In this document: positions 48,806-59,800 of the stretch, in pieces
How positions within the stretch are numbered: position 1 is the first letter of the stretch
Layout: each line of letters opens with the position of its first letter
Source: Telopea speciosissima
Lineage: Eukaryota; Streptophyta; Magnoliopsida; Proteales; Proteaceae
Assembly: GCF_018873765.1 (NCBI RefSeq)
Contig: NC_057918.1
Coordinates: 12,966,862 to 13,030,861 of the forward strand
Reading direction: 5' to 3'
Length of the DNA stretch: 64,000 nt
Notes under the pieces: model-generated
The model's input: only the letters and a program-made list of their open reading frames with translations
Told to the model about the DNA's origin: nothing
Databases searched by the model: none
Made by a program: the position numbers and the translations under genes

Positions 48806-51800
48806 ATCATATGGCAGTTTGCAAGCAGCCATGTGGTCTTTTGGCTTAAATTGACCAAGCATTTCAGCCATGGTTCTGCAACGGCACTGGTTACCTGGTC
48901 GGATCACATCTCCATAAACAGCCATCTCAATAATGTCGAGCTCCTTGTCTGAAACATGGAGAATCATGAAAACATGGAGTCAATAACTCAATATCGACCA
49001 CTTGACAAAATTGTAGTAAATGGTTTATTGACCACTATCAATTGATCCAACCACAGAATGGGCAGGGGAAAGAAAGAAAAATGAAACAGAATTTTGTATG
49101 GGTTATTCAGGTCAGGCAGTCATTGAACCAAATGACTGCTGCCATTCTAGTCACCATCTTGGTGACCCTTAAAAACAGATTTTACAATATCAAGTGCACT
49201 TTTCTTCCACATAAACAACAAGGGAGGATATTTAAGTAAGCACCTGGGAAGAGGTACTGCTGTCTGCTTCTTTTGCTTGTCAAAAAGAGATGGGAGCAAA
49301 AGGAGACGGGAGACCACCGCCTCTCTCTGGCGGAAGCCACTGATGGGCTCTATGGAGAAAAAGCCAAACCAAATTGATGATCCTAATAATAAAATCCATT
49401 TTTATGACCACCTTGTCCACCCCCCCCCCTCCTCCAAACAACACACACAAAAAAAGGATGATAAAAAAAGAATGTAAGAAAGAAGTGTATACAACACAAT
49501 AACTACCCGGTTGATGGAATTCCACCAGCTTCTACTATCTACGACCCGCTGACAGGTAATCCTGCTCTCACTTGTACACTCGGGCATGGATAGACTAGAC
49601 AAAAACTTCTACCCTGCCCCCAAGCCAGCACAATTAGTATTCTCTACAAGAGAAAATAATTGTATTAGACTACGAACGCAACTATCACAGACCTTACAGG
49701 ATGTAGATGTTTGCAGACAGAATTGTAACTCACCATTCAACAGATCCCACCCAATAGAAGTAACTAGGTTAGAACTTCAGGACTATTAAGATCAAATAAT
49801 AGTCAGAGCTCTATTCCGGACAGTCCAAAAGAATGAAAAAAGATAACACAATTGTACTACTCCAACTGGATTGAATTTCGACCTGAAAGATCCACATGCA
49901 GAACCAATTGGCTTATGAATCCTGCATATCTCAAAACCTCTGCACAGGAACGAAAGTTACGATTACAACTCTTGTTCAAACTGGGTTACACTAGATTCCT
50001 CATAGCATCTACATCAAAAGTTACTGCAAGCTGGACCCTATAGCACAGAACAGACTGGCAAACCTTATCATGAGCTTTACAGCTGAACACCTATGTAGGT
50101 ATGAACTATGAAAGTGACAGCTTTACAGCAGGAAAGAAAGGGATATGAAAATGGGAAGAAGAAATCCCACTGCAGACTGAGTAACATTTCCGCATAAATA
50201 TGATCACTCCACTATCTTGTCTTGTCCTGCTGACAGAAATCCCCATGATTTCCAACCTTCCAAAAGAGACAATGTTTATTGAGAACCCATTGTCAACCAG
50301 GCTTGAGCGTCGGGAGGTGGTTGGGCCAGGAAGAGTAAGTGGCAAGAGATGGACCAAATTCAACATAGGAGTAGAATGGTTCTAGAACCAGGGTTGGTGG
50401 TTGGGGAAGGTCAAAGTTCAAGCAAGCAGCCGATGCGAGGTCGGTTTTTAGGGTTATAAAATGTATATATCTATATTTTAGGGCCCCAAAACGCTAAAAA
50501 GGTTGGGAGAGGGAAGCAACCCGAACCTCTGATTGGACCTGGACACAAAAATATTTCTCAGGGTCGACAATGAAATGTAATAAATGAATGTTCCAAAGCC
50601 CAAAGAGGCTGACAAGCAATAGCAAAATCAATCCATGAACCTTTTAAATGGGCATCAATAACAGATCAAGTAGACGAAGAAAGCCTTTTTTCTAGGCTAA
50701 GGTAGGCATGCATTGTGGGTTCAATGTGAAAATTGTTATTGATTAAATTATAAGAAATTTTTCATGGCAAAAATTATTATTGCGGGATGCTTTAAAATGG
50801 GCTAAACCCAAGATCAGGGATGTGGGATCTGGAGTCTGAGGTGAGGTGCGTTCATAATGCTGATATCGAGAATGGCCTTTGTTGTCCGCCTTGCTTTCAT
50901 CTTTTATCGGCCCCACCAAAGAATATTTCTTCCTTTTCGACTAGTGGGACGAAGTCGCATTGATTGAATCGCCTCTGGCCTTCACTGAAAAAAGTGAGGC
51001 TTTACTTGACGAGTAATCCTTAATTACCTGCTTATATCCATTCTTTTTATTCTTCTCTACCCCACCCACACCTGACGATATGAACAGTGAAGCAAAACCC
51101 ACCCCCGTACAAGTGAAACAGCACCCAGCAACCAATACCAAGAGTTTGTTTGTTCTACTATTGGTAAGAAGAGAAACTAACCCACACAACCTACTTGGAA
51201 TGAAACACCCAAAAAGAAAAGCAGTCATCAAACATCAACAAGAAGTTCTATAAACCTAGAAATGATGCAAATAACATAAAACATTCGATGTTGGAACCAT
51301 CTCTTTGTCTTCTTCTATCTTTCTTTCTTTGTTTTTTGAGTGGGGGGGAGGGAGAGGGGCTTCATCTTCCTGATCAATTTTTTTTTTTTATATTGAACAA
51401 TTTATCAATAGAACTGATCCTCCACCATGTTGAAAAAATTTCTTCAGTCAACAGGGGCATCAACCCCCCCTATGACAAACCCTTTTGAGTCCAACCAATC
51501 TTCTAATGGTTCTAAGTAGGATATGAACCTGAATATCTCAAAGACACAAATAAATCTATAAACTAGGTTACCAGTCAATCTGAAAACCTCCAATTCAGAA
51601 GGTTTAACCAGCTTATGTAACTGTCTGAAATGGCATTAGCACTCCACATGTTCCTCACCCCAGAGAGAGAGAGACCTAGATTTCTGCTTTTGGTCAACTC
51701 CATCTCAATTCCCCAATCAAGTTCAGTTATTGGACATAAAGCAAATTATCCCTTGAATATCGCTTAAACAAGTCAATGAAATACTAATAGCTTGGCTATT

Positions 51801-52898
51801 TAATGGTAAAGTAAAAATGTTTTAAAATTTCCTCAACCAATTTCTCACTTGAGGAAACTACTGTGAGAAGAACCCGGTATTTGTCATTACGGTGTCATCT
51901 TCACTTCCTCCCAACCATGGTTCAAGGAATCAAGCTTGGATTGGCAGAATAAGCCGATAGGATAGATTTTGGCCGATCCGGAAAAAAGTTTTTTAGGTTT
52001 TTTATATTATTGTTTTAACCGATTCGGATCACCACCAATTCCCGTGCTGATTCCAATTAGTCGCACCCTATTCCAAACACAAGTTAACCACAGTACCAAT
52101 GACAACGAGGACTGCAGAAATAGATAAAGTCCATCATGTCAATTCATCTGTGGAGTTAGCCTTTAATCCATTTACTTTTTCCTTCTTTTTTTGTTGTGTG
52201 TGTGTGTGTGAGGGGGGGTTGGCCGGATGGGTGTAAAGAGGAGGAAGAATATGCAGCATTCTCATGGAATCAAGAGCACTTACCGGTAAACTTTAAATCA
52301 CAAGAGAAACCCTGCATATCTGTTTTCTCCACCTGGTCCTTATCTGATTTAAATCGGTTAACCCTGCTTTGAAGAATTTGACAGTTCTCAGCCGTAGATT
52401 CTCCACCTGCAATAGTATCGATTTGAAGAAAAATATCAACAACCCTAGAACTAAATGTACAGATAAGGTCATCAATGGCAATCGAGGTACAAAAAGTAAG
52501 AAACCCTTTCAATTACCAGAACAAGCTAGAGCAGAAGTTCCCAAAAGAGTCACAATTAAATAGAAGAAGCTAAAAACACTACACTGAAATAAGAAGAGGC
52601 ATATAAAGTGAAATGTAAACGGAAAAACAAGAAGGAAAACGAGGAATCGAGGTGGTGGATTACCTTTAGAGTAGGGTATGATGTGGTCAAACTCAAAACA
52701 GAGACATCCATAGCAATTGCAGAAGCGCCTGCAGACGGTGTTACCGGCGGCGTCTTTGCGCCAGCGTTCCGGATGCCGTCCGGGGACGATATCAGCTTTT
52801 TCCCAGCACAAGTTCTTCGTTTTCGTACCAAAGAACCGCGGCCTTTCCTCTTTGTTATTGCTGCTATCCGAATGAGAATGCTTCGGCACAGCACTCAT
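48806..52898 (-). CDS. HNH endonuclease family protein, three exons, about 166 aa
   Basis: Exons: 52664-52898, 52284-52406, 48806-48948. Joins are GT-AG with phase 1 at both. The start is MSAVPKHSHSDSSNN. Conserved blocks are FFGTKTKNLCWEKA, GRHPERWRKDAAGN, a Cys cluster CRRFCNCYGCLC (56-67), then the HNH core FEFDHIIPYSKGGES with His72 and Asn86 of AENCQILQSRVNRFK. Exon 3 gives DKELDIIEMAVYGDVIRPGN and MAEMLGQFKPK. The family is small, plant-wide and little studied (Arabidopsis At3g47490-type). Nuclease activity is predicted, not known. As the bases run, the frame after QFKPK goes to TGA at 48806-48808; a different frame there gives AACKLP, which looks like the usual family end. A T run at about 48838-48842 lies exactly at that point. 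The 3.3 kb second intron is very long for so small a gene. Confidence 0.85.
48949..52283 (-). other. HNH gene intron 2, 3.3 kb
   Basis: No coding exon is recognised inside. A degenerate GATTC-rich repeat copy lies at 51915-52075. Poly-C and poly-G runs occur near 49420, 51340 and 52210. Confidence 0.45.
51915..52075. repeat. Copy of dispersed GATTC-rich degenerate repeat in HNH intron 2
   Basis: Starts CCATGGTTCAAGGAATCAAG and contains TTGGATTGGCAGAATAAG, GGCCGATCCGG and CCGATTCGGATCACCACC. Shares words with the 45990, 57245 and 63275 copies. Confidence 0.45.
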
Positions 52899-53892
52899 CT
52901 CTCTACTCCTCTATGTAACTACTGTGTGTTAATTTCCCCACTCGCGAACTCCTCTGGCCCAATTTGGTAAATTTGTGTTTACAGTTATAACTATAATTTT
53001 TTTAAGGAAATTAATACTATATTACTATCATGGGATTGCACCAATAACTTGTAACAAAATGGTATCATACATAAGAGGGCAGTGAGGTCATTTCATGTTA
53101 AGAAGAGAGATATAGACACAAGGTCGTAATCTACCCTACCCTACCCCGACTGTTCAGAAAACCTCTTCCGAATAATTATCACCTCCAATTCCTCTAATAG
53201 GGGGAGTGAACGCCACCTTAAACAGTGTTTTTGGGTAGGGGTAGGGTGGTCTTTTCCACCCCGATGTGAGGAATTGGAGGAATTGAAGGAGACAACGAAT
53301 TGGAAGAGATGACGAATCACCTTTTTCCTACTATTCAACAATCCCGTCTCAAACAAAGTTTAATCTCTCTCCTCTCTTCACCCTTGCCACATGAACAAGT
53401 ATTGCTTATTTGGCAGGAGACTATTGGTGCTTTCCTCCCTTTCCCCCATTATTTTTTTTTGTATAATCAATCTTCAATTCAATTCCTAAAATCTCTCAAA
53501 TGTCTCTTCCCCATCAACTAAATATTCCTATTTAGTCATTCCCATTGGATTTCTTCTGTGAATCTTCTCTCTCTTCCATAGGTGGCAAATTTTGATTTGG
53601 AGATTATTCGGACGAAGAATTATTCAATTATGTCATTTGTTAATTTACTAATTCATCAAAAAAGGGGGCAAAAAAATTTTCTAGGTAAATATTCATTTAC
53701 AAAAAAAAAAATGGACAAAAAATTCAAATGTTATTTTTAATATTTGCAATACGTTTTTAACATTATCAATCAATGGCTATGATGTTTTGGGTGTGGGTCA
53801 AGATAGATCAATTACTACGCCTTATACACCTCTACAGTGTAATAAATCATAGAATCTTGATCACATAATGTTTTCATTAATTTCATAAAACT
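52899..53892. other. HNH gene promoter and intergenic sequence
   Basis: 52899-52960 is the probable leader of the HNH gene. The rest is low-complexity with A and T runs. 53140-53300 has short inverted words (CACCTCCAATTCCTC / GAGGAATTGGAGGAATTG) that may be a foldback repeat. No gene is supported. Confidence 0.4.
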
Positions 53893-54155
53893 AAGGTTGT
53901 GTTTGGTATGCATTCTAGGTTGATTTCGCATTCTCGGATGATAAAAATGGGCAGCACTTTTCTGTCCGGGAGTATGGCCTACACCAGCAGTCACATGTCT
54001 ATCTCTCTCCTCCTCAAAACAAGGAGCAGAGGTGTCTTTTCATATGGGGAGGAGAGAGATCAGAGTTCTTTTTCCCGATAAAAATAGTTGTGTTTGTCAT
54101 CTAAGAATGCAAAATCAACCTAAAATGCATTCAATAATGCATACCAAACACAGCA
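53893..54155. mobile_element. TGTGTTTGGTATGCAT MITE interrupted by another small element
   Basis: Left end GTTGTGTTTGGTATGCATTC; right end, reverse complement, CTGTGTTTGGTATGCATTAT. The outer arms match the complete copy at 45364-45475. A 128-bp insertion at 53949-54076 splits it. Confidence 0.75.
53949..54076. mobile_element. Nested 128-bp Mutator-type MITE with perfect 9-bp target duplication
   Basis: GATAAAAAT occurs at 53940-53948 and again at 54077-54085, flanking the insert exactly. The insert starts GGGCAGCACTTTTCTG and ends CAGAGTTCTTTTTCCC, imperfect inverted ends beginning with GGG. A 9-bp duplication is the Mutator/MULE hallmark. Non-coding. Confidence 0.65.
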
Positions 54156-54199
54156 CAAATTCTACAAGAATCAGTATAAAACACGCTCTCAATGAAATC

Positions 54200-55110
54200 A
54201 AGCAGTGGTCAATGAAAATGAGAAAACAGAGAATGCAGCTTGTTCTGACCAAGTTATTCAATTTTGGAAAGTTCTTACAGAAAAGACGAGTTTGGCAACA
54301 TGCACAGATTTAATTGCTGATCCATGGAGAACTTTGGATCATCTAGACCCTGTGGGCTGCCCAAAGGATGAATTTCCTGGCAGGCAGACTACCCTCGAGT
54401 CCAAGCTGGATTTCTTGGAATCTGATAATGCTAAAGTGCTAAACTGTTGCTGTTTCAGAGCCTGAATTCAAATCCAAACAAACAGTTTTCAGGTGGCTCT
54501 TTTCGAGGACTTGAAGAAATTGCTTCACTTCTAAGAAGATAATTTTCAGACGGTCGAAGCTGAACTTAGTGAGATGCATGTGATCTACATGCATCTAGAT
54601 GTGTTTCCAAAGGTTCTGCAAGAAACATTGCATGAAACATGTGATGGCATCGGGCTTATGAAAGAGAAGATAGATGAATTGGCATGAGAGCTTGTACATT
54701 CAATCTAATGAATTATTGATGATTCAGCTGGAAACTGCACTGGATGATGTAAACACAACTCAAAAGAGTACTAGGTTAGTTGTGTCACCAAATGCAACGA
54801 CTTGGCTTTGCAGAATCAAATTCTAGCAGAAAAATTGGAAACCATTTCCAAAGAAAATTGTCTTCTTACTCAAAAGATCATGGGATATGAAGGATTGATG
54901 GTGGAATCCAGAAGCTACAAAAGCAAATATTCATCATGCACTGCAGAAAACATGGACCAAGCAAATCTATTAAAACAGGAAACTTTGGAGAAAGCTAATC
55001 TTCGCAATGAGGTAAGCTCTTTGCATGAAGAATTGACTGCTGCCATGGCTGAATTTGATAAGCTAGATTCTGTTAGGGACAATCTGGAAAAACTGTCATC
55101 TTTCTGCAAG
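54200..55110 (+). pseudogene. Decayed coiled-coil protein gene fragment
   Basis: Broken reading frames on the plus strand give QTVEAELSEMHVIYMHLDVF and VLQETLHETCDGIGLMKEKI, then, after stops, NDLALQNQILAEKLETIS, MVESRSYKSKYSSCTAEN and LLKQETLEKANLRNEVSS. These are the kind of heptad-rich blocks found in large plant coiled-coil proteins of the At1g22060 (sporulation-specific-protein-like) type. At least three in-frame stops and frame changes separate the blocks (for example near 54463, 54687 and 54708). The blocks run on without clear introns, so it may be a retrocopy or a fragment of one large exon. The family call comes from remembered similarity. Confidence 0.65.
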
Positions 55111-56844
55111 ATAACTTGGGGACATCCCGCCAAATGTAACATGCACTTTTAGGACAAGTGAAGGGCAAGGCATTCCTTTCACTTCTGTTCTTTTGATTGC
55201 ATCCTTCACCTGCTGCTTGTTTAAGGAAAAAAAAAACCATTTCAAGACAGGTAAAGGGCCAAGAAGAGAATGGGCCATGAGTATGGCAATGGTATTAATG
55301 AAAAGGCAGGGAGACATGAATTCAGCAAGTTGCAAACTTCCACCAAACTCTTTAGAAAATAAACAAATTCTACAAAATCTTAGAACATGAAAAAAGTAAA
55401 AGAAGACAGGGTAGGCTCAGTTCAAAGGGTCCAGAATCAAGAGAACATGCTGTGTACCTAAATCTACATGCATCTTTCTTGAACCAAGTGACATTCTCCG
55501 AACTAAGTCTCCATAGTCCATACCTTTGCTAGAAGAAAATAGCAGATGTCTATAAACCAATGTGTCACAATGATATTCATACAAAAATTCATCTGGTTTC
55601 ATCTTAACCCAGGAACAATAATTCAAGATTTGAAGTTTGGGAACATGGCAACTCTTCCAATTAAAAGGGAATTCAAGACATGCAACACCATTGGTGGCAA
55701 CCAAAACAAAGGATGAATACAGATTTTACATAATAAAAAAACTGCATCAAAGATATTTATCCAAAAATGTAAATAAAAAAATTTACATGAGTTGTGTTTG
55801 CAAAAGGAGCAGAATCACTACAAACTTGAAATACAATAGATCAAATCCGCTCAGTTGAAAGACAAAGGAGTAATTTCTTTCTAATTAATGCTGACTCCAC
55901 TCAGCTTCTTAGTTCCATGAAAGTTAAAACAAGCAGAAACCAAAGAAATCTTTCTTTCTTTTTTCTGCTTCTCCATATTTTACTGGGGGTTGAATGTTTC
56001 TCCAATGCAACTGAATTGCAACTTCAAGAGCTTTGGGTTATATCAAGAACTGAAGAAAAATGAATCTCCTGGACCCGTTCCCCATGGAGGAAAACAACAA
56101 GAAGTGTGACTGAGTCACTGAAGAGATAATGGATGAACATGCTGTGCAACCACAAGCAGACCCATATACTGCAATGTATTTCTCAAATCTCAAAAGCAGG
56201 TGGCAGCTCCCTAACATTTGGACCACTCGCAGAGGACGGGGCAGAAGGTGTTGGACTGACATGGTCAATGAGACGGGGTGGATCAGCGAACCCAAAAATT
56301 GATCCCTCAATCTCACAAATCTCAAGTTATGATTTCTCTGGCGCTCAATCACACAACCACTCAAACTGGCTACCCACAATCATACACAATCACACAGTAG
56401 TATGCACACCTAACCTCGTAACCACTACAATGTGGCCAGGTCTACACGTTATAACATACCCAACCTGCAGAAGAGCACTCCAATAAATAAACACAAGATT
56501 TAACGTGGTTCGGCAACTTGCCTGCATCCATGGAGCAAATGGCCCAACTCACCTCAGTGTAATACTCAACACTAATTTAGCAACTATGATTGCAAGAAGC
56601 TACAATCCCTGCTTTGACACAGCTAGCAATCAAGTTCAAAATTGTGTTTGGAATGACTGAATTTATAGAGCATCATAAATAAATCAAGTTAGCAATCAAG
56701 TTCAAAATCATCGATTCATTGAAAGAATGGCATGGATGCTTTTGGAAACATTTGGCACATGAAATGGAGCATGGCAGATGCATGTGCGTGAGTTGTAAGG
56801 CACACGCAGTGCACTCCGAGTGATATACATGAGGAAATCTACCC
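55111..56844. other. Region between the pseudogene and the DUF3598 gene
   Basis: A minus-strand frame at 55417-55704 is coding-like (see separate entry). 56480-56560 contains AAGATTTAACGTGGTTCGGC, a word common in plant retroelement remnants. The last few hundred bases probably include the DUF3598 3' UTR. No intact gene is seen. Confidence 0.4.
55417..55704 (-). pseudogene. Orphan coding-like frame, 95 aa, unidentified
   Basis: The frame contains ACLEFPFNWKSCHVPKLQIL, MKPDEFLYEYHCDTLVYRHL and GDLVRRMSLGSRKMHVDLGT. Composition is balanced and low in repeats, unlike chance frames in this AT-rich DNA. I do not recognise the family. No splice partners or regulatory context were found. It could be an exon of an unseen gene or a relic. 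Confidence 0.3.
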
Positions 56845-59800
56845 TTATACTTTGGTCTCAAAGATATATGTTGATGACACTGCCAATCCCTCAACATCAT
56901 AAGTTCGAACAAGTCTCTGTCTCTTGCCAGGTGACTCCAGCCAACAAAACTCCAGATGAAAAGACTTTGATTCTGCCACGCTCTTTGCCACATCACAGGG
57001 GCATCCCATGTACATACCTCCAGGCAACAAGGTTATCTGAAAGCCTCCATCAAATGTCACTAAGTTCTCAGATATGTAGCCCGTCCAATGGACATTAGTA
57101 GTAATATTTCCACCATTAGTGGATGAAGTAATGTCCTGTATATGAGGTTCAAGTCAGAAATCGATCCAATACATAATTATAAATGAACTATTGATACGGG
57201 TAAGCCAAAATATACTAGGGAATATGTCGGCATGTCAGAGCATAGTCAAACCAGATTTAAAACTCGGGATCCAGTATTGGATCTGACCCTGCTGATCCCA
57301 CTCCATCCTGGTTGATCCAAGGTGTAAATTGGAATAGGCTGACCAAGTCAGTCAAATTTTCAAGTGTATTGTTTTTGTATCAGTGTATCAGTCATTGCCT
57401 GCTGATCCCGATTCGGGTAGGCCGATATGACGAATCAGAACCCAATAATTTAAACCTTGCATGCCATTAAGTCAACACTTCAAAGCCAAACTGCTTAATA
57501 AATTAGAACAATGAACTGTCTGTAATAATAATTTGAAGGAGTGCTCATTAAGAGGTTATAAAGCCTCAGGCAATCGGACTATCATTTGCGAGCATATAAA
57601 ACCACATAATCTACATAATTGTTGACCTATCCAAAACCTAAGTGGTCTTATCATGCACATTGTAAAATTACCGTTTAGTCTCCATTCCCAATAAGTGGTA
57701 TGCGTTCCACTGAATGACAATTCAGAACCCACAAATGGACAGAAAGTCATATAAAAAAAGCTTTGTATAATCAGAGTATCAGTTCAACAGCAACAAATTA
57801 ATAGTAGGGGTAGTCTGGTATTCACTTCAAAAAGTTGCAAGACTTATTTCATACACCCCAAAAAGTTTTCATGGCTTGAATCCTCCAATCTAGAGAAAAC
57901 CAAGCTTCCTAATCAAATTACCACATATTCTGAAGAGTACTAAATTTTTTGAAATTCCACAAACCTGAATCAGTTGACCTTTCTCATCCATTTCAAGTAA
58001 AGAAACTATGTCAGCTTCAGCAATTGTGGCCCCATAAACCCCACTACGTTTAGTTACAGAATGGCCTTCCCACCTACCAAGAAATGGCATTATGCTGTTT
58101 GTGCTATCCTGTGAATCAAGCAGGGATACAGAGGTTTAATTTGACATGATTCATTCAAATTAAAAAATGGTCAGACAAAATAGATCACATCAATCACTGA
58201 TCAGCAAATGCCTTCAAAAGATTTTGTATTACAAAGTTAATGAAGATTACCTTAGAATTTTCTAGGAAAGGAAACAGAGTCAGCCCATGGCCTTTTTCTT
58301 CGAGAAAGATAAGAAGCAATTCAAGAAAACCTTTTGGGTCCATGATGTGGAAGGCTCTTGCTCGGATATCTTTCTCCTGTGAGTAAAGGCAATTCTCACA
58401 TACAACAGAAGGTCGACGAGAGGGAAGCTTCAAGTTTCTGGACCAGAGTAACGCAAATGTGAAGAAAGCAAAAATACCATGATTACTCGATACTTTTAAC
58501 TAGTAATGGGGCAATATTTGAAAAGAAAGTGGATCCCTAGTACCATACTACTTGACAAGTTGGCATGATGAACAAATGGACCACTCGAATCATCCAGTTA
58601 ATGGCTGTTACTGCTAATATCACCCAGGTATAGTAATCATTTGACAGATTTTTTTGCCTTTCTGGTTGCTCTTTCTGTGTACAGCATGAAAGCATGCAAT
58701 TCATTAGATGGGTTAAAGATGTCCAATTTAAGTTGATTTTCCCATCAGGATATCTCACAATTGAGAGCCCAACGAGGAGCCATTCCTTCCTGAATGCCAA
58801 GTACTACAATTAAACAAACTATGGGGGAAACATTGTCTCCAACATTGAATGCTTCACTCACTCATCAGCCCTTCCCTGTTAAGGACTTGGCAGAGATAGT
58901 GTTGATGCAACTAGACCAAATACATGGATTGGCAGATCAATCCAGCTTAGGAAAAACCTAACCTAGCAAGCAACAGAATGAGCACCTTGCACATGAAAAA
59001 CAACGAACTCCAAAAAGGCAAATTAGAGCATACAACTTCTTTGCAGGGAAAGAACCTTGCTGCCTGAACTTGGAAGGTTTTGATCAGCACTGTCTGTCAC
59101 ACAAAGGTTTCAGATTTTTTAGAATTTGAGGTTCTGTCTCGATTTAAGCAACTCAGGAAATTTTAAATTTTCAGGATTGCATTTCATCTCCACTCTCCAG
59201 GTAAGACCACAATCAATACCCAAATTACTGAATACAACCCTAGATGAGTAGAAACCCAACACTGTAACATTTAAGCTATTGTAACATCAATTGTTCTATA
59301 TTGAATGATCGAGAACAGACCTTTGATGAAGCAATCCCAATATGCAATCAAGGGACAGTTTCTCATCTGCAGTAAAAAATTGAAATCCCATTTGTACTGA
59401 TCCCTATGGTAGAAACAAAGTCCTGTTAAGTCACTTTGAAGCATACATTCTTTATGTAGTTCCCATCCACTTAACAAGCAAGGGATACCATATACTGTAT
59501 TTTTACTCCTATTGATGGTTGAGAATCGTGAGATTCAAAATTGCGATATCCGACAGTTTCAGATGAGAAGCACTCACTTGGGTGATTCTTCACCGATATC
59601 ATCTTCACCAAGAACTCCTTGTCTCAATACAGTCTCTAGCATTCCAGCTGTCTGGTACCGTAGAGAAAACGCCCTCTCTTTGGGGAAAAAACCAATCTGC
59701 AGACTACCCAAGATAGATAGTTAACAGAAAACAACAGGAACACCTCATGAGCTATTCTGACTTGGAAACTATTATGGATGATCAACAGTTCAACACCCCA

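Noticed and set aside
56038-56486. Open frames on both strands
   Set aside because: The frames oppose each other in repeat-like DNA and neither shows a conserved motif.
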